From positions 36,432 to 100,431 of the forward strand of contig JAJDAJ010000111.1 in the NCBI GenBank assembly GCA_029261925.1: a DNA stretch of 64,000 bases, read 5' to 3'. Shown here in pieces: positions 1-8,905 of the stretch. Positions within the stretch are counted from its first letter, which is position 1. Every line of letters starts with the position of its first letter. The notes beneath the pieces were generated by a model, which was not told where the DNA came from, did no database searches, and saw only the letters and a program-made list of their open reading frames with translations. The position numbers and the translations under genes are program-made. The stretch comes from Deltaproteobacteria bacterium. Lineage in GTDB: Bacteria; Myxococcota_A; UBA9160; SZUA-336.

Positions 1-862
1 GCCGCTGGTCGTGATCGACGTGCAGCGCGCCGGCCCGTCCACGGGCATGCCCACGAAGAACGAGCAGACCGACCTGTTCCAGGCCATGCTCGGCCGCAAT
101 GGCGAGTCGCCCATCGCGGTGGTCGCCCCGGCCACGCCTGCCGAGTGCTTCGACATGATCATCGAGACGGTGCGCCTCGCGCTCGAGCACATGTGCCCGG
201 TGGCCTTCCTGTCCGACGGCGGGCTGGCGAACGGCGCGGAGCCCTGGGCGCTCCCCGATCCGTCGAGGATCGAGAAGATCCACCCGCCCCTGGTCACCGA
301 TCCCGAGGGCTTCCAGCCCTACGGTCGCGACGAGAACTTCGTCCGGCCCTGGGCCGTCCCGGGCGTGCCCGGTCTCGAGCATCGCATCGGTGGCATCGAG
401 AAGGAGGACGTCACGGGCAACGTCTCGTACGACCCCCTGAACCACGAGCACATGGTGCGCACGCGCCAGGCCAAGATCGACCGCATCGCGCACCGCCTGC
501 CGCCCGCCGAGGTCGAGGGTCCGGACAGCGGCGAGGTGCTCCTGGTCGGCTGGGGCGGCACCTACGGGCCCCTGCACCAGGCCGCCGCGCGGCTCCGGGG
601 CGAGGGGCACGCCGTGGGCCTGCTGCACCTGCGCTACCTCAATCCGCTGCAGATGAACGTCGGCGAGATACTGGCCCGCTGGCGGCACGTGGTGGTGGCG
701 GAGCTGAACCGCGGTCAGCTGCGCACGATCCTGCGAGATCGCTTCCTGGTGGACGCGAAGGGCCTCAACAAGATCCAGGGCAAGCCGTTCAAGGTCTCCG
801 AGGTCATGGAGGCGGTACGCCCCCTGCTCGAGGGCAGCGCGGCCGAGGAGATGCGCGCATGA
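1..862 (+). CDS. korA: 2-oxoacid:ferredoxin oxidoreductase alpha subunit, C-terminal part (5' end outside window)
   Basis: The alpha subunit of a 2-oxoacid (probably 2-oxoglutarate):ferredoxin oxidoreductase oxidatively decarboxylates 2-oxoacids to acyl-CoA while reducing ferredoxin in the cytoplasm. The frame is open from the first base of the window. The first visible residues include VIDVQRAGPSTGMPTK, the hallmark of the pyrimidine-binding domain of KorA/VorB subunits. About 285 residues follow, with the transketolase-C-like domain (VLLVGWGGTYGPL) near the end. The stop codon overlaps the start of the beta subunit (ATGA), so translation is probably coupled. Subunit identity is clear. Substrate preference cannot be read from this fragment. 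Confidence 0.93.
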   Translation, partial: PLVVIDVQRAGPSTGMPTKNEQTDLFQAMLGRNGESPIAVVAPATPAECFDMIIETVRLALEHMCPVAFLSDGGLANGAEPWALPDPSRIEKIHPPLVTDPEGFQPYGRDENFVRPWAVPGVPGLEHRIGGIEKEDVTGNVSYDPLNHEHMVRTRQAKIDRIAHRLPPAEVEGPDSGEVLLVGWGGTYGPLHQAAARLRGEGHAVGLLHLRYLNPLQMNVGEILARWRHVVVAELNRGQLRTILRDRFLVDAKGLNKIQGKPFKVSEVMEAVRPLLEGSAAEEMRA

Positions 863-1884
863 GCGCCGGAAACGGGTCGAGCGTGAAGCTCACGAAGAAG
901 GACTTCATCTCCGACCAGGCCGTCCGCTGGTGCCCGGGCTGCGGCGACTACGCGATCCTCGCGCAGATGCAGAAGGTGATGCCCGATCTGGGGATCGCGC
1001 GCGAGAACGTCGTCTTCGTGTCGGGCATCGGCTGCAGCTCGCGCTTCCCGTACTACATGAACACGTACGGGTTCCACACCATCCACGGCCGCGCGCCGGC
1101 GATCGCCACCGGGCTGAAGATCTCGCGGCCCGAGCTCTCGGTCTGGGTCGTGACCGGCGACGGCGACGCCCTGTCGATCGGTGGCAACCACCTGATCCAC
1201 ACGCTGCGCCGCAACGTCGATGTGAAGATCCTGCTCTTCAACAACAAGGTCTACGGGCTGACCAAGGGCCAGTACTCGCCGACGTCGGACATCGGCATGG
1301 TGACCAAGTCGTCGCCCGGCGGCTCGATCGCCCAGCCGTTCCGCACGCTCTCGCTGGCACTCGGGGCGGAGGCAACGTTCGTCGCGCGCACCGTCGATAC
1401 GGAGGTCGCGCACCTGCAGGAGATGATCGGGCGCATGGCGGAGCACAAGGGCACCGCCTTCCTCGAGATCTACCAGAACTGCCCCGTGTTCAACGACAAC
1501 CAGTTCGAGGGTCTGAAGGACCGCAAGACCAAGAGAGACGAGCTGCTCTTCCTCGACGATGGTGAGCCGCTGCGCTACGGCGCGGACGGCGACCGCCTGC
1601 TGAAGCTCAACCCGAACCTGATGCAGCTCTACGCGAGCCGCGACGGGATCCAGGACGAGGGCTTCGAGGTGCGGCACAACGAGGCCAATTCCGATCCGAC
1701 GCTGGCCATGCTGCTCGCGCGCTGCATGCCCCCGGACTTCCCGGTGCCGATCGGCGTGCTGCGCGCGGTCGAGCAGCCGACCTTCGACGGGCAGATCGCG
1801 GAGCGCGGCCGCGCCCGGCTCGAGAAGGAGGGCGCCGGCACCCTCGAGGAGCTGCTCCTCGCCGGCGATACCTGGACCGTCTGA
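859..1884 (+). CDS. korB: 2-oxoacid:ferredoxin oxidoreductase beta subunit
   Basis: This is the TPP- and 4Fe-4S-binding subunit of the same enzyme. The 341-residue protein shows the CPGCGDY and GIGCSSR cysteine motifs near residues 25-60, and GDGDALSIGGNH followed by LLFNNKVYGLTKGQ, the TPP/magnesium-binding core. It is somewhat longer than the shortest KorB proteins because of a C-terminal tail of roughly 90 residues. The ATG start at 859 overlaps the korA stop by four bases, which fixes the start. With the upstream alpha subunit it forms a two-subunit KorAB-type enzyme, pointing to 2-oxoglutarate rather than pyruvate as substrate (inference). Confidence 0.94.
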   Translation: MSAGNGSSVKLTKKDFISDQAVRWCPGCGDYAILAQMQKVMPDLGIARENVVFVSGIGCSSRFPYYMNTYGFHTIHGRAPAIATGLKISRPELSVWVVTGDGDALSIGGNHLIHTLRRNVDVKILLFNNKVYGLTKGQYSPTSDIGMVTKSSPGGSIAQPFRTLSLALGAEATFVARTVDTEVAHLQEMIGRMAEHKGTAFLEIYQNCPVFNDNQFEGLKDRKTKRDELLFLDDGEPLRYGADGDRLLKLNPNLMQLYASRDGIQDEGFEVRHNEANSDPTLAMLLARCMPPDFPVPIGVLRAVEQPTFDGQIAERGRARLEKEGAGTLEELLLAGDTWTV

Positions 1885-1991
1885 GCCGCCGCTCGCCCCG
1901 TCCCCACGGATCCGCTGGCGCGCGGGCCCGAAAGAAAATGCGCGGGGGGGCCGATCCGCTACCCTGCGCGCCGTCCCGGAGGAGCCCAGCC

Positions 1992-2111
1992 ATGGACTAC
2001 CCGTTCCATCCCGACAGCTTCCACCTGATGGTCCTGTTCGCGGCGACCTGCGGCATCGTCGCGGTCCCGGCCATCCTGGGCCTGGTCGCCACGCTCCTCG
2101 AGCGGGAGTAG
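1992..2111 (+). CDS. Small predicted single-pass membrane protein (39 aa)
   Basis: This is a 39-codon reading frame (ATG to TAG) preceded by a strong Shine-Dalgarno (GGAGGAG, 1978-1984, 7 bases from the ATG). It has a short polar start (MDYPFHPDSF) and one hydrophobic stretch of about 24 residues, then a charged end (LERE). The layout is that of a small inner-membrane protein. It lies 107 bases after korB and its stop is directly followed by the nif3-like frame. A TACCCT -10-like element occurs at 1960-1965. No family is recognised; the ribosome binding site is the main support. Confidence 0.6.
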   Translation: MDYPFHPDSFHLMVLFAATCGIVAVPAILGLVATLLERE

Positions 2112-2128
2112 CCCTGCGCGTCGCCGAC

Positions 2129-3220
2129 GTGGTCGCGGCGCTCGCCCGCCGGGCGCCGCCCGGGCGCGCCGCGGAGTGGGATCCCGTCGGCCTGCAGCTC
2201 GGCGATCCGGCGGCTCCCGCGAAGCTGGTGGGCCTCTGCCACGAGGTGACCGCCGAGGTGGTCGCCGCGGTCGAGGCGGATCGCGTGGACCTGCTGGTCG
2301 CGTACCACCCGCTGCTGTTCCGGCCCACGCGCAGCCTCGTCGCGGGCCCGGGCGCAGAGGGCCGTGCCTGGCGCCTGGCGCGACGCGACGTGGCGCTCGC
2401 CGTGGTGCACACCGGCTTCGACGTGGCGCCCGGCGGGGCCGCCGATGCCCTGGCTGCCGCGCTGGAGCTGCTCGAGCCGCGTGGCTTCGCGCCGCTGTTC
2501 GGGGCGGAGTCGCTCAAGGTGATCACCTTCCTGCCGGCCGACGACGCCGAGCGCGTGCTCGATGCGGTCGTGGCGGCCGGCGCCGGGCGCATCGGCGACT
2601 ACACCCACTGCTCCTGGCGCACCGGGGGCCTGGGTACGTTTCACGCCGGCGCGGAGACCGACCCGGCGGTCGGGCGCGCTGGCGAGATGAATCGCGAGTC
2701 CGAGGTCCGGCTCGAGTTCGTCGCGCCGGTCGCGTGCGAGGCTGCGGTCGTCGCCGCGCTCTGTGCGGCGCACCCGTACGAGGAGCCGGCGTACGACGTG
2801 ATCCGCCGACGTCCCGAGGCCGGAATGCTCGGACGGATCGGCGCCGTCGAGCCGGGCACCACGCTGGGTGAGCTCTGCGAGCGCGTCGTCGCCACGCTCG
2901 GCGCGGGTGCGCTGCGCGTCGCCGGCGATCCCGGGCGCGAGCTCGAGCAGGTCGCGGTGCTCCCCGGGTCGGGCGCGGACCACCTGCCGGGTGCGGCGCA
3001 GGCCGGGGCCGACGCCGTCGTCACGGGCGATGTGGGGCATCATGCCGCGCGTGACGCGACCGACCGGGGTCTGGCGGTGATCGACGCGGGACACGCCCCG
3101 ACCGAGCGCCCGGGCCTGCGGGCGCTGCTCGCGGGGCTTGCCGCGGACGGGATCGCGGTGAAAAACCTGCTCGACCTCGACGCCGATCCATGGGAGAAGC
3201 GGCCCCGAAAGATCTCGTGA
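2129..3220 (+). CDS. Nif3-like dinuclear metal centre protein (YqfO/YbgI family)
   Basis: This belongs to the Nif3/YbgI family, hexameric proteins with a dinuclear metal site often annotated as GTP cyclohydrolase I type 2 homologues; the physiological role is unsettled. The N-terminus carries EWDPVGLQLGDP (family motif WDNxGLQ) and VAYHPLLF, whose His is a metal ligand. The C-terminus has VVTGDVGHHAARDATDRGLAVIDAGH, the second metal-binding half. At about 363 residues it is the long YqfO form, with a PII/CutA-like insert in the middle (around residues 130-235, ending AAHPYEEPAYDVI). The GTG at 2129 is used here. Conserved residues LRVAD lie upstream in frame, so the true start may be the CTG at 2114. 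Confidence 0.87.
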   Translation: MVAALARRAPPGRAAEWDPVGLQLGDPAAPAKLVGLCHEVTAEVVAAVEADRVDLLVAYHPLLFRPTRSLVAGPGAEGRAWRLARRDVALAVVHTGFDVAPGGAADALAAALELLEPRGFAPLFGAESLKVITFLPADDAERVLDAVVAAGAGRIGDYTHCSWRTGGLGTFHAGAETDPAVGRAGEMNRESEVRLEFVAPVACEAAVVAALCAAHPYEEPAYDVIRRRPEAGMLGRIGAVEPGTTLGELCERVVATLGAGALRVAGDPGRELEQVAVLPGSGADHLPGAAQAGADAVVTGDVGHHAARDATDRGLAVIDAGHAPTERPGLRALLAGLAADGIAVKNLLDLDADPWEKRPRKIS

Positions 3221-3274
3221 TTCGTATCAGGATAAAGGGTTTGGGACCAGGAGCTGCGTATCTCCTGCCGCCCC

Positions 3275-3289
3275 GGGGGTGCCACCCCC
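3275..3289 (+). terminator. Short GC hairpin after nif3-like gene
   Basis: This is a perfect inverted repeat with 6-base arms (GGGGGT / ACCCCC) and a 3-base loop, 54 bases after the nif3 stop codon. There is no T-tract, so it is only a candidate terminator or mRNA 3' stabiliser. Confidence 0.3.
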
Positions 3290-3466
3290 CGTGCCCCATA
3301 CGTTACTTGTCAGCAGGCGTCATCCGGAGCGAGAATCGCACAGGGCCATGGCCTGCGGCGTATCGGCCCGGATCGCGCCGTCAGGTGCGGGTCGTTCACG
3401 CGGCCTGGGCCGGCTAGAACGACCCGGCGGAAGAGACCGGGGCGGAAAGACACTGGAGGCCATCGC

Positions 3467-6247
3467 ATGCTGCGGATCCTGCTCGCCACCCTGCTGGTCA
3501 CCATCGGGGTCGAAGAGAAGGCGGAGCGATCCGTTGCCGAGACGCTGCTCGTGGCCGCGGCACCCGCCGCGCCTGCTCCTGCCCCGGCCGCGCCCGCACC
3601 GCCCGGGCCAGCGCCCGCACCCGCGCTGCCCGACGCCGTGGCCGCGACGGAGCTGGACGAGGCCAGCCAGCGGCTGCTCGTGGCTGCACGACGCGGCGCG
3701 CTCGGAGAGACCATCGCGGCGCTCGGTGCCGGAGCGCGCATCGACGCGCGTGATCCCGATGGCTCCACCGCGCTGCTGATCGCGGCGCGCGAGGGATTCC
3801 CGGTCCTGGTCGACCAGCTGCTGCGCAGCGGCGCGCAGGCCGACGTGATGGACCGTCAGGGTGCGACCGGCCTGCACCACGCGGCGCGGCGCGGGCAGGT
3901 CGAGATCCTCGAGGCGCTCCTCGACGCCGGAGCGCCCGTCGATGTGAGCGACCCCGAGGGCTTCACGCCGCTGATGGAGGCCGCGCTGCGCGGGCACCTG
4001 GCGGCGGCGCGCGCACTGCTCGGCAGCGGTGCTGATCTGGAGCGCGTCAACGAGGCCGGTCTGACGGCCCTGCAGCTCTGCGCGATCGCGGGCCGCACCC
4101 CGATCGCGGAGCTGCTCCTGGGGGCGGGCGCCGACCCCGAGCGCCGCGACCGCGAGGGGCGCAGTGCACTGGCCCTGGCGGCGGACGGCGGCAAGACGCG
4201 CCTGGTCGAGCGGCTCCTGCTCGAGGGTGCCGACGCCAACGCACTCGACCACGCGGGCATGACCCCGCTGATGTACGCGGCGCGCGCCGGTCGCATCTAC
4301 ACCACGGCCGTGCTGATCGCCGGCGGTGCCGACGTCTCCCTGACCGATCGCGAGGGTCACAGCGCGCGGCAGCTCGCCCTCGACGCCGACTACCCGGACG
4401 TGGCGAGCATGCTGGCCGACGTCGCCTCACGCATGCGGCCGATCGAGAGGCCCGGAGACCCGCAGCCGGGTCTTGCGCCCGAGGAGCTGGCGCAGGCTCG
4501 CAGCGGCAAGACCGACCTGGTCTCGCTGCTGCTCGCGCACGGGGCCGACGTGAACGCGATCACCGCCGAGGGCTCGACTGCGCTGATGTACGCCGCGCAG
4601 CGCGGACGCGACTCGACCGTGGATCGCCTGATCCGCAGCGGGGCCGAGCTCGACGCCTCGGACAGCGGCGGCGAGACGGCGCTGACGCGCGCTGCGCGCG
4701 AGGGCCACAGCGAGGTGGTGGAGCGCCTGCGCCGCGCCGGAGCCGACATCACGCGGGCCGACCCTTCGTACTTCCTGCCGCAGCTCTCCAGCGGCGCCCA
4801 GCTGCTGCTGCGCGCGTCGCGCGACGGCGACCACCGGCTCGTGGGCGAGCTGATCGCCAAGGGCGTCGATCCGAGCACGGTCGGTCGCACCGGCCAGACT
4901 CCGCTGATGGAGGCGGCCCGGGCCGGCGAGCTGCGGACGGTCGAGCTGCTGCTGGCGGGCGGGGCCGACGTCAACGTGCAGACCAAGTCGGGTCAGAGCG
5001 CGCTGACGCGCGCGGCTGCGGCCGGTGAGGCCGCGGTGATCGAGCTCCTGCTGGAGGCGGGAGCCGCTGTGGACCTGCCGACGCGCACCGGCATCACGGC
5101 GCTGATGTTCGCGGCGCAGGGCGGTCACGGACCGGCCGTGAGCGCGCTGCTGCGCGGCGGGGCCGACGTCGGGGTGCGCGCCGGGGACGGGCGCTCCGCG
5201 ATCGTGCGCGCGGCTCGCGAGGGCAACACCCTGATCGTCGAGGCGCTCGTCACGGGCGACAAGAGCCTGGGTGTGCGCGGCGAGGAGGGCCGCGTGGCCA
5301 TCGTGCAGGCCGTGCAGGGCGGTCACGCCGAGACGGTGCGCATGCTGCTGCGTGCGGGCGCCGATCCCAACGGCACCGATCGCAACGGCAACACGCCGCT
5401 GGTCATCGCCGCGCGCGAGGGATACACGAACATCGTGGGTAGCCTGCTCACCGCCGGTGCCGAGCCCGACGTGCGCAGCCGCACCGGCCAGACCGCCCTG
5501 ATGTACGCCGCCGCGCGCGGCCGCGACGTGACCCTGCGCGCGCTGATCGCGGGCGGTGCGAAGGTGGACGCGACCAGCGGGACCGGCCAGACGGCGCTGA
5601 TGTACTCGGCCTGGAAGAACCGGACCAAGGCCCTGAAAACGCTCGTCGAGGCCGGGGCCGATCTCGACCGCCAGGCGCTCGACGGTCAGACCGCGCTGAT
5701 GCGCGCGGTGCGCGAGGGCCACGCCGAGGCCGTCCGCATGCTGATCGAGGCCGAGGCGAACCCGAACATCTTCGACAACACCGGTGCTGGCGCGCTGATG
5801 CTGGCCGCGGCGGGTGGCCACAAGCAGATCGCCCTGATGCTGATCGAGAAGGGCGCCGACGTGAACGCGCGCACCCGCGATGGCCGCACGCCGCTGATGT
5901 ACGCCGCCTCGCTGCCGACGCTGTCCGACGGCCGGCGCTCCGAGGACGGCCAGATGGTCGACGGCGCGCTGATGCGCGCCGCGCGCGACGGGCACACCTC
6001 GTTCCTGCGCTCGCTGCTCTCCAGCGGTGCCCGCGCCGACGCGCGCGATCACAACGGCTGGACCGCGCTGATGCACGCCTCGAGCCAGGGCTTCGGCGAC
6101 GTGGTGGAGGTGCTGCTCGAGCAGGGCGCGGATCTCGACGCCGCGGCCAACGCCGGCGACACCGCCGAGTCGATCGCCGCCAGGAGCGGCCACGATACGG
6201 TCGTGGACATCCTGAAGCGGCACCGGCGTCGCGCCGACGCCCGCTGA
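3467..6247 (+). CDS. Large exported or membrane-anchored ankyrin-repeat protein (about 26 repeats)
   Basis: A 926-residue protein built almost entirely of 33-residue ankyrin units of the form D-x-x-G-x-T-A-L-M-x-A-A-x-x-G-(x)n-L-L-x-x-G-A-D. I count about 26 units from residue 62 to the end. The array is broken by three non-repeat inserts, near residues 320-345, 435-450 and 815-835. The N-terminus is a short hydrophobic segment (MLRILLATLLVTIGV) followed by an Ala/Pro-rich linker, consistent with export or an uncleaved anchor. It probably acts as a protein-binding scaffold, perhaps in the periplasm; the partner is unknown. The ATG has a GGAGG site 7 bases upstream. A TTG start for the next gene follows the stop directly. 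Confidence 0.88.
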   Translation: MLRILLATLLVTIGVEEKAERSVAETLLVAAAPAAPAPAPAAPAPPGPAPAPALPDAVAATELDEASQRLLVAARRGALGETIAALGAGARIDARDPDGSTALLIAAREGFPVLVDQLLRSGAQADVMDRQGATGLHHAARRGQVEILEALLDAGAPVDVSDPEGFTPLMEAALRGHLAAARALLGSGADLERVNEAGLTALQLCAIAGRTPIAELLLGAGADPERRDREGRSALALAADGGKTRLVERLLLEGADANALDHAGMTPLMYAARAGRIYTTAVLIAGGADVSLTDREGHSARQLALDADYPDVASMLADVASRMRPIERPGDPQPGLAPEELAQARSGKTDLVSLLLAHGADVNAITAEGSTALMYAAQRGRDSTVDRLIRSGAELDASDSGGETALTRAAREGHSEVVERLRRAGADITRADPSYFLPQLSSGAQLLLRASRDGDHRLVGELIAKGVDPSTVGRTGQTPLMEAARAGELRTVELLLAGGADVNVQTKSGQSALTRAAAAGEAAVIELLLEAGAAVDLPTRTGITALMFAAQGGHGPAVSALLRGGADVGVRAGDGRSAIVRAAREGNTLIVEALVTGDKSLGVRGEEGRVAIVQAVQGGHAETVRMLLRAGADPNGTDRNGNTPLVIAAREGYTNIVGSLLTAGAEPDVRSRTGQTALMYAAARGRDVTLRALIAGGAKVDATSGTGQTALMYSAWKNRTKALKTLVEAGADLDRQALDGQTALMRAVREGHAEAVRMLIEAEANPNIFDNTGAGALMLAAAGGHKQIALMLIEKGADVNARTRDGRTPLMYAASLPTLSDGRRSEDGQMVDGALMRAARDGHTSFLRSLLSSGARADARDHNGWTALMHASSQGFGDVVEVLLEQGADLDAAANAGDTAESIAARSGHDTVVDILKRHRRRADAR

Positions 6248-7045
6248 TTGCTCGCCGACGCGCGCGGCCACGGCCTGCGCTTCGACGCGCCCCCCGGGCG
6301 CGTGGTCTCGCTGGTGCCCTCGTGGACCGAGGCCCTGTTCGCGCTCGGGCGCGGCGGGCACGTGGTCGGGGCGACCGACTACTGCGTGCACCCCTCCGGT
6401 CCCCTGAGCGGCGTGCCCCGCGTGGGCGGGACCAAGAACCCCTCGCTCGAGCGGATCGCGGCCCTGCGCCCGGACCTCGTGCTGGCCAATCGCGAGGAGA
6501 ACCGGCGTCGCGATGTGGAGCGGCTCGAGGCCCGGGGCATCCGCGTCTGGGTCAGCTACCCGCGTGGCGTGCAGGAGGCCTTGCGCGACCTCCGCGGGCT
6601 GGGCGAGATCCTCGACGCCGCGGCGGCGGCTGGCCGCATCGCCGCCGAGGTCGAGGCGGCGCTGGCGCGCGCGGCCGCGCGGGCGCGACCGGTGCGCTAC
6701 GCCGCGCTGGTGTGGTACGACCCGTTCATGCTGGTCGGCCCCGATACCTTCGCGGACGACCTGCTGGGCCACTGCGGGGGCGTCAATCCGCTGGGCGATG
6801 CGTGTGGGCGCTATCCGCGCGTCACGCGCGAGGTGCTGCTGGCGCTCGATCCCGAGGTCGTGCTGCTCCCGACCGAGCCGTATGCCTTCGGCGCGGCCGA
6901 GCGCGCGGAGCTGCTCGCCCTCGACTGGCGGCCGGCGCGGGAGTCGCGCGTGCACATCGTGGAGGGCGAGCTGCTGAGCTGGTACGGCCCGCGGATGGCG
7001 CGCGCCCTCGACACGTTCTCCGAGCTGCTGCATGGGCCTGCCTGA
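6248..7045 (+). CDS. BtuF-like helical-backbone substrate-binding family protein, without signal peptide
   Basis: A 265-residue protein of the BtuF/TroA-like helical-backbone family that binds cobalamin or iron chelates for ABC importers. Family signatures are VVSLVPSWTEALFALG at the N-terminus, the central segment with RIAALRPDLVLANREENRR, and the second lobe with DDLLGHCGGVNPLGD. No signal peptide or lipobox is present before the VVSLVPS strand. No permease or ATPase of such a transporter is nearby. A cytosolic cobinamide- or corrinoid-binding role is therefore as likely as periplasmic capture (inference). Translation probably starts at the TTG immediately after the ankyrin stop codon. It overlaps the next gene by 14 bases. 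Confidence 0.8.
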   Translation: MLADARGHGLRFDAPPGRVVSLVPSWTEALFALGRGGHVVGATDYCVHPSGPLSGVPRVGGTKNPSLERIAALRPDLVLANREENRRRDVERLEARGIRVWVSYPRGVQEALRDLRGLGEILDAAAAAGRIAAEVEAALARAAARARPVRYAALVWYDPFMLVGPDTFADDLLGHCGGVNPLGDACGRYPRVTREVLLALDPEVVLLPTEPYAFGAAERAELLALDWRPARESRVHIVEGELLSWYGPRMARALDTFSELLHGPA

Positions 7046-7793
7046 GCTCCGCGGGCGCACCGCGGTCGTCACCGGGGCCAGCCGCGGCCTCGGCGCGGGC
7101 CTGGCGCGCGCCTTTGCCGCGCACGGGCTGCAGCTGGGCCTGTGCGCGCGCGGCCCGATCGAGGCGCCCGGCGCGGCGCTGGTCGAGTCGCTCGACGTGC
7201 GCGACCTGGAGGCACTGCGGGGCTTCGCCGCGCGCGTCGGCGAGCGCTTCGGCCACATCGACCTCTGGGTGGGCAACGCGGGCGTGCTCGCGCCGATCGG
7301 ACCCCTGCGCGACGTTCCGCCCGCGGCCTGGCGCGAGAACGTCGAGATCAACCTGATCGGCGTGTTCAACGGCGCCCGGGCCTACCTGGAGCAGCTGCGC
7401 GCGCATCCCGGTCCCGGCGTGCTGATCCACGTGTCCTCGGGCGCTGCCCGGCGCGGCTATGCGGGCTGGAGCGCCTACTGCGCGGCCAAGGCCGGCGTCG
7501 ATCGCCTGACCGAGAGCCTGCAGCTCGAGGAGGCCGCGAGTGGTCTGCGCTGCCACGCCGTGTCTCCCGGGCTCGTCGACACCGACATGCAGGCCGAGAT
7601 CCGCGCGACCGAACCAGATCGCTTCCCGGAGGTCGGCCGCTTCATCGAGGCCAAGCGCAGCGGCGCCTTCAACACGCCGGACTTCGTCGCCCGCCACCTG
7701 CTCGAGATCGCCTTCGATCCCGATCGCGCGGAGCCGGTGGTCTGCTCACTCCCCCGCCCCGATCCCCCGACGCCGGCGGGCCGCTCGGCCTGA
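7032..7793 (+). CDS. Short-chain dehydrogenase/reductase (SDR)
   Basis: A classical SDR of 253 residues. It has the NAD(P) motif TGASRGLGAG near residue 15, VGNAG near residue 80, and the catalytic YCAAK near residue 150 preceded by HVSSGAARR. The substrate is unknown. It overlaps the BtuF-like gene by 14 bases and is therefore translationally coupled to it. The C-terminal 30 residues are variable and Pro-rich (PRPDPPTPAG). Confidence 0.88.
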   Translation: MGLPELRGRTAVVTGASRGLGAGLARAFAAHGLQLGLCARGPIEAPGAALVESLDVRDLEALRGFAARVGERFGHIDLWVGNAGVLAPIGPLRDVPPAAWRENVEINLIGVFNGARAYLEQLRAHPGPGVLIHVSSGAARRGYAGWSAYCAAKAGVDRLTESLQLEEAASGLRCHAVSPGLVDTDMQAEIRATEPDRFPEVGRFIEAKRSGAFNTPDFVARHLLEIAFDPDRAEPVVCSLPRPDPPTPAGRSA

Positions 7794-7841
7794 TTCGCTT
7801 CCCGCCGCGCGGCAATCCGCCGCCGGGCGCTCGGTACGGAC

Positions 7842-8903
7842 TCAGGCCCCGAAGGCCGTCCCGCAGCGCGCACAGAAGCGGGCGTCGGCGCCGTTGGCCT
7901 GGCTGCAGCTGCCGCAGGTCTTGGTCCCGCCCTGCCTTGCGCCGCAGCCGGGGCAGAAGTTCGCGCCGGTGGGCACGCCCTGGCCGCAGCTGGTGCAGTG
8001 CGCGCCGGCCGCGGCACCGCCCGCCGTCCCGGTCAGCGCCTGCGAGACCATCCCCGCCATGCCGCCCCCGATGCCGATGCCCGCGCCGATGCCCAGCCCC
8101 GCACCCATCAGGCCGGCGCTGCCACCATCGCCTCCGCCCTCGCCGCCTCCGCTGGCGGCCTGCTCGAGCGCGTGACCGGCCTGGTAGCGCATGAAGCCGT
8201 CGAGGTTACCGATCGCCGACATGCCCGAGCGCTTGTCGATCATCTCCTGCACGTGATCGGGCGGGGAGATCGACAGGATCTTGAAGTCGCTGACCGTCAC
8301 GCCGTACTTCTCGAAGTCCGAGATCAGGTGTGCCTTGATGCCCGCGGAGAGCTCGTTGTAGAACTGCGCCAGGTCGAGGATCGTGCCGAGGTGCTGGCCG
8401 AGAAAGTCGGCGACCTGGGTCACGATGAAGTTCCGGAAGAAGTCGCTCACCGACTCCGTGCCGAACGTGCTGACGGTCGCCGCGAGGGTGTTCACGAAGA
8501 CCTGGGGATTGGCGATCCGGAACGAGTACATGCCGAAGGCGCGCAGGCGCACCATCTGGAGCTCCGAGTCCCGGAACAGGATCGGCTCCATCGTGCCCCA
8601 CTTCTGGTTGGGGAACGTCTTCATGTTCACGAAGACGCACTCGGCGCGGAACGGGCTGTCGAAGCCGGTCGGCAGCGAGAGCAGCTTGGTGAGCAGCGGC
8701 ACGTTCAGCGTCGAGAGCGTGTGCCGACCCGCGGCGAAGGTGTCGAGCGCGCGCCCGTCGCGGAAGAACACCGCACTCTGGCTCTCGCGCACGATGAGCT
8801 GGGCGCCGAGCTTGATGTCGGCCGAGCCCTGCTCCGGGAAGCGTCCGATGATCTGGTCTTCCCCCATGTCGGGGAGCTCGATGACCTCGATGAACTGTGA
8901 CAC
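7842..8903 (-). CDS. SPFH-domain protein with C-terminal zinc ribbons (YdjI-like)
   Basis: A 353-residue protein. Residues 1-270 form an SPFH/prohibitin-like domain of the type often annotated virion core protein-like and represented by Bacillus YdjI (starts with FIEVIELPDMGEDQIIGRFP). A Gly/Ala-rich hydrophobic segment follows (GLMGAGLGIGAGIGIGGG). The end carries two four-cysteine zinc ribbons (CTSCG...CPGCG and CGSCS...CARCG). It probably scaffolds membrane microdomains; in Bacillus, ydjGHI are co-transcribed with the pspA homologue ydjF (family knowledge). The start is the GTG at 8903, supported by AGGAGG 7 bases upstream. It is the last gene of a three-gene minus-strand unit, 2 bases after its neighbour. 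Confidence 0.85.
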   Translation of the reverse strand: MSQFIEVIELPDMGEDQIIGRFPEQGSADIKLGAQLIVRESQSAVFFRDGRALDTFAAGRHTLSTLNVPLLTKLLSLPTGFDSPFRAECVFVNMKTFPNQKWGTMEPILFRDSELQMVRLRAFGMYSFRIANPQVFVNTLAATVSTFGTESVSDFFRNFIVTQVADFLGQHLGTILDLAQFYNELSAGIKAHLISDFEKYGVTVSDFKILSISPPDHVQEMIDKRSGMSAIGNLDGFMRYQAGHALEQAASGGGEGGGDGGSAGLMGAGLGIGAGIGIGGGMAGMVSQALTGTAGGAAAGAHCTSCGQGVPTGANFCPGCGARQGGTKTCGSCSQANGADARFCARCGTAFGA

Positions 8904-8905
8904 GG

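Noticed and set aside
715..2592. Long minus-strand frames over korB and the nif3-like gene
   Set aside because: Shadow frames; the plus strand encodes clear conserved families.
3467..6247. Ankyrin protein as type III/IV effector
   Set aside because: No secretion system genes or effector signals are visible in the window; only an N-terminal hydrophobic segment supports export.
6248..7045. Vitamin B12 ABC importer operon
   Set aside because: Only the BtuF-like binding protein is present, without a signal peptide, permease or ATPase.
4427..7369. A 980-codon minus-strand frame opposite the ankyrin and BtuF-like genes
   Set aside because: It is Gln/Arg/His/Ala-rich low-complexity translation mirroring the repeats, with no start site or domain.
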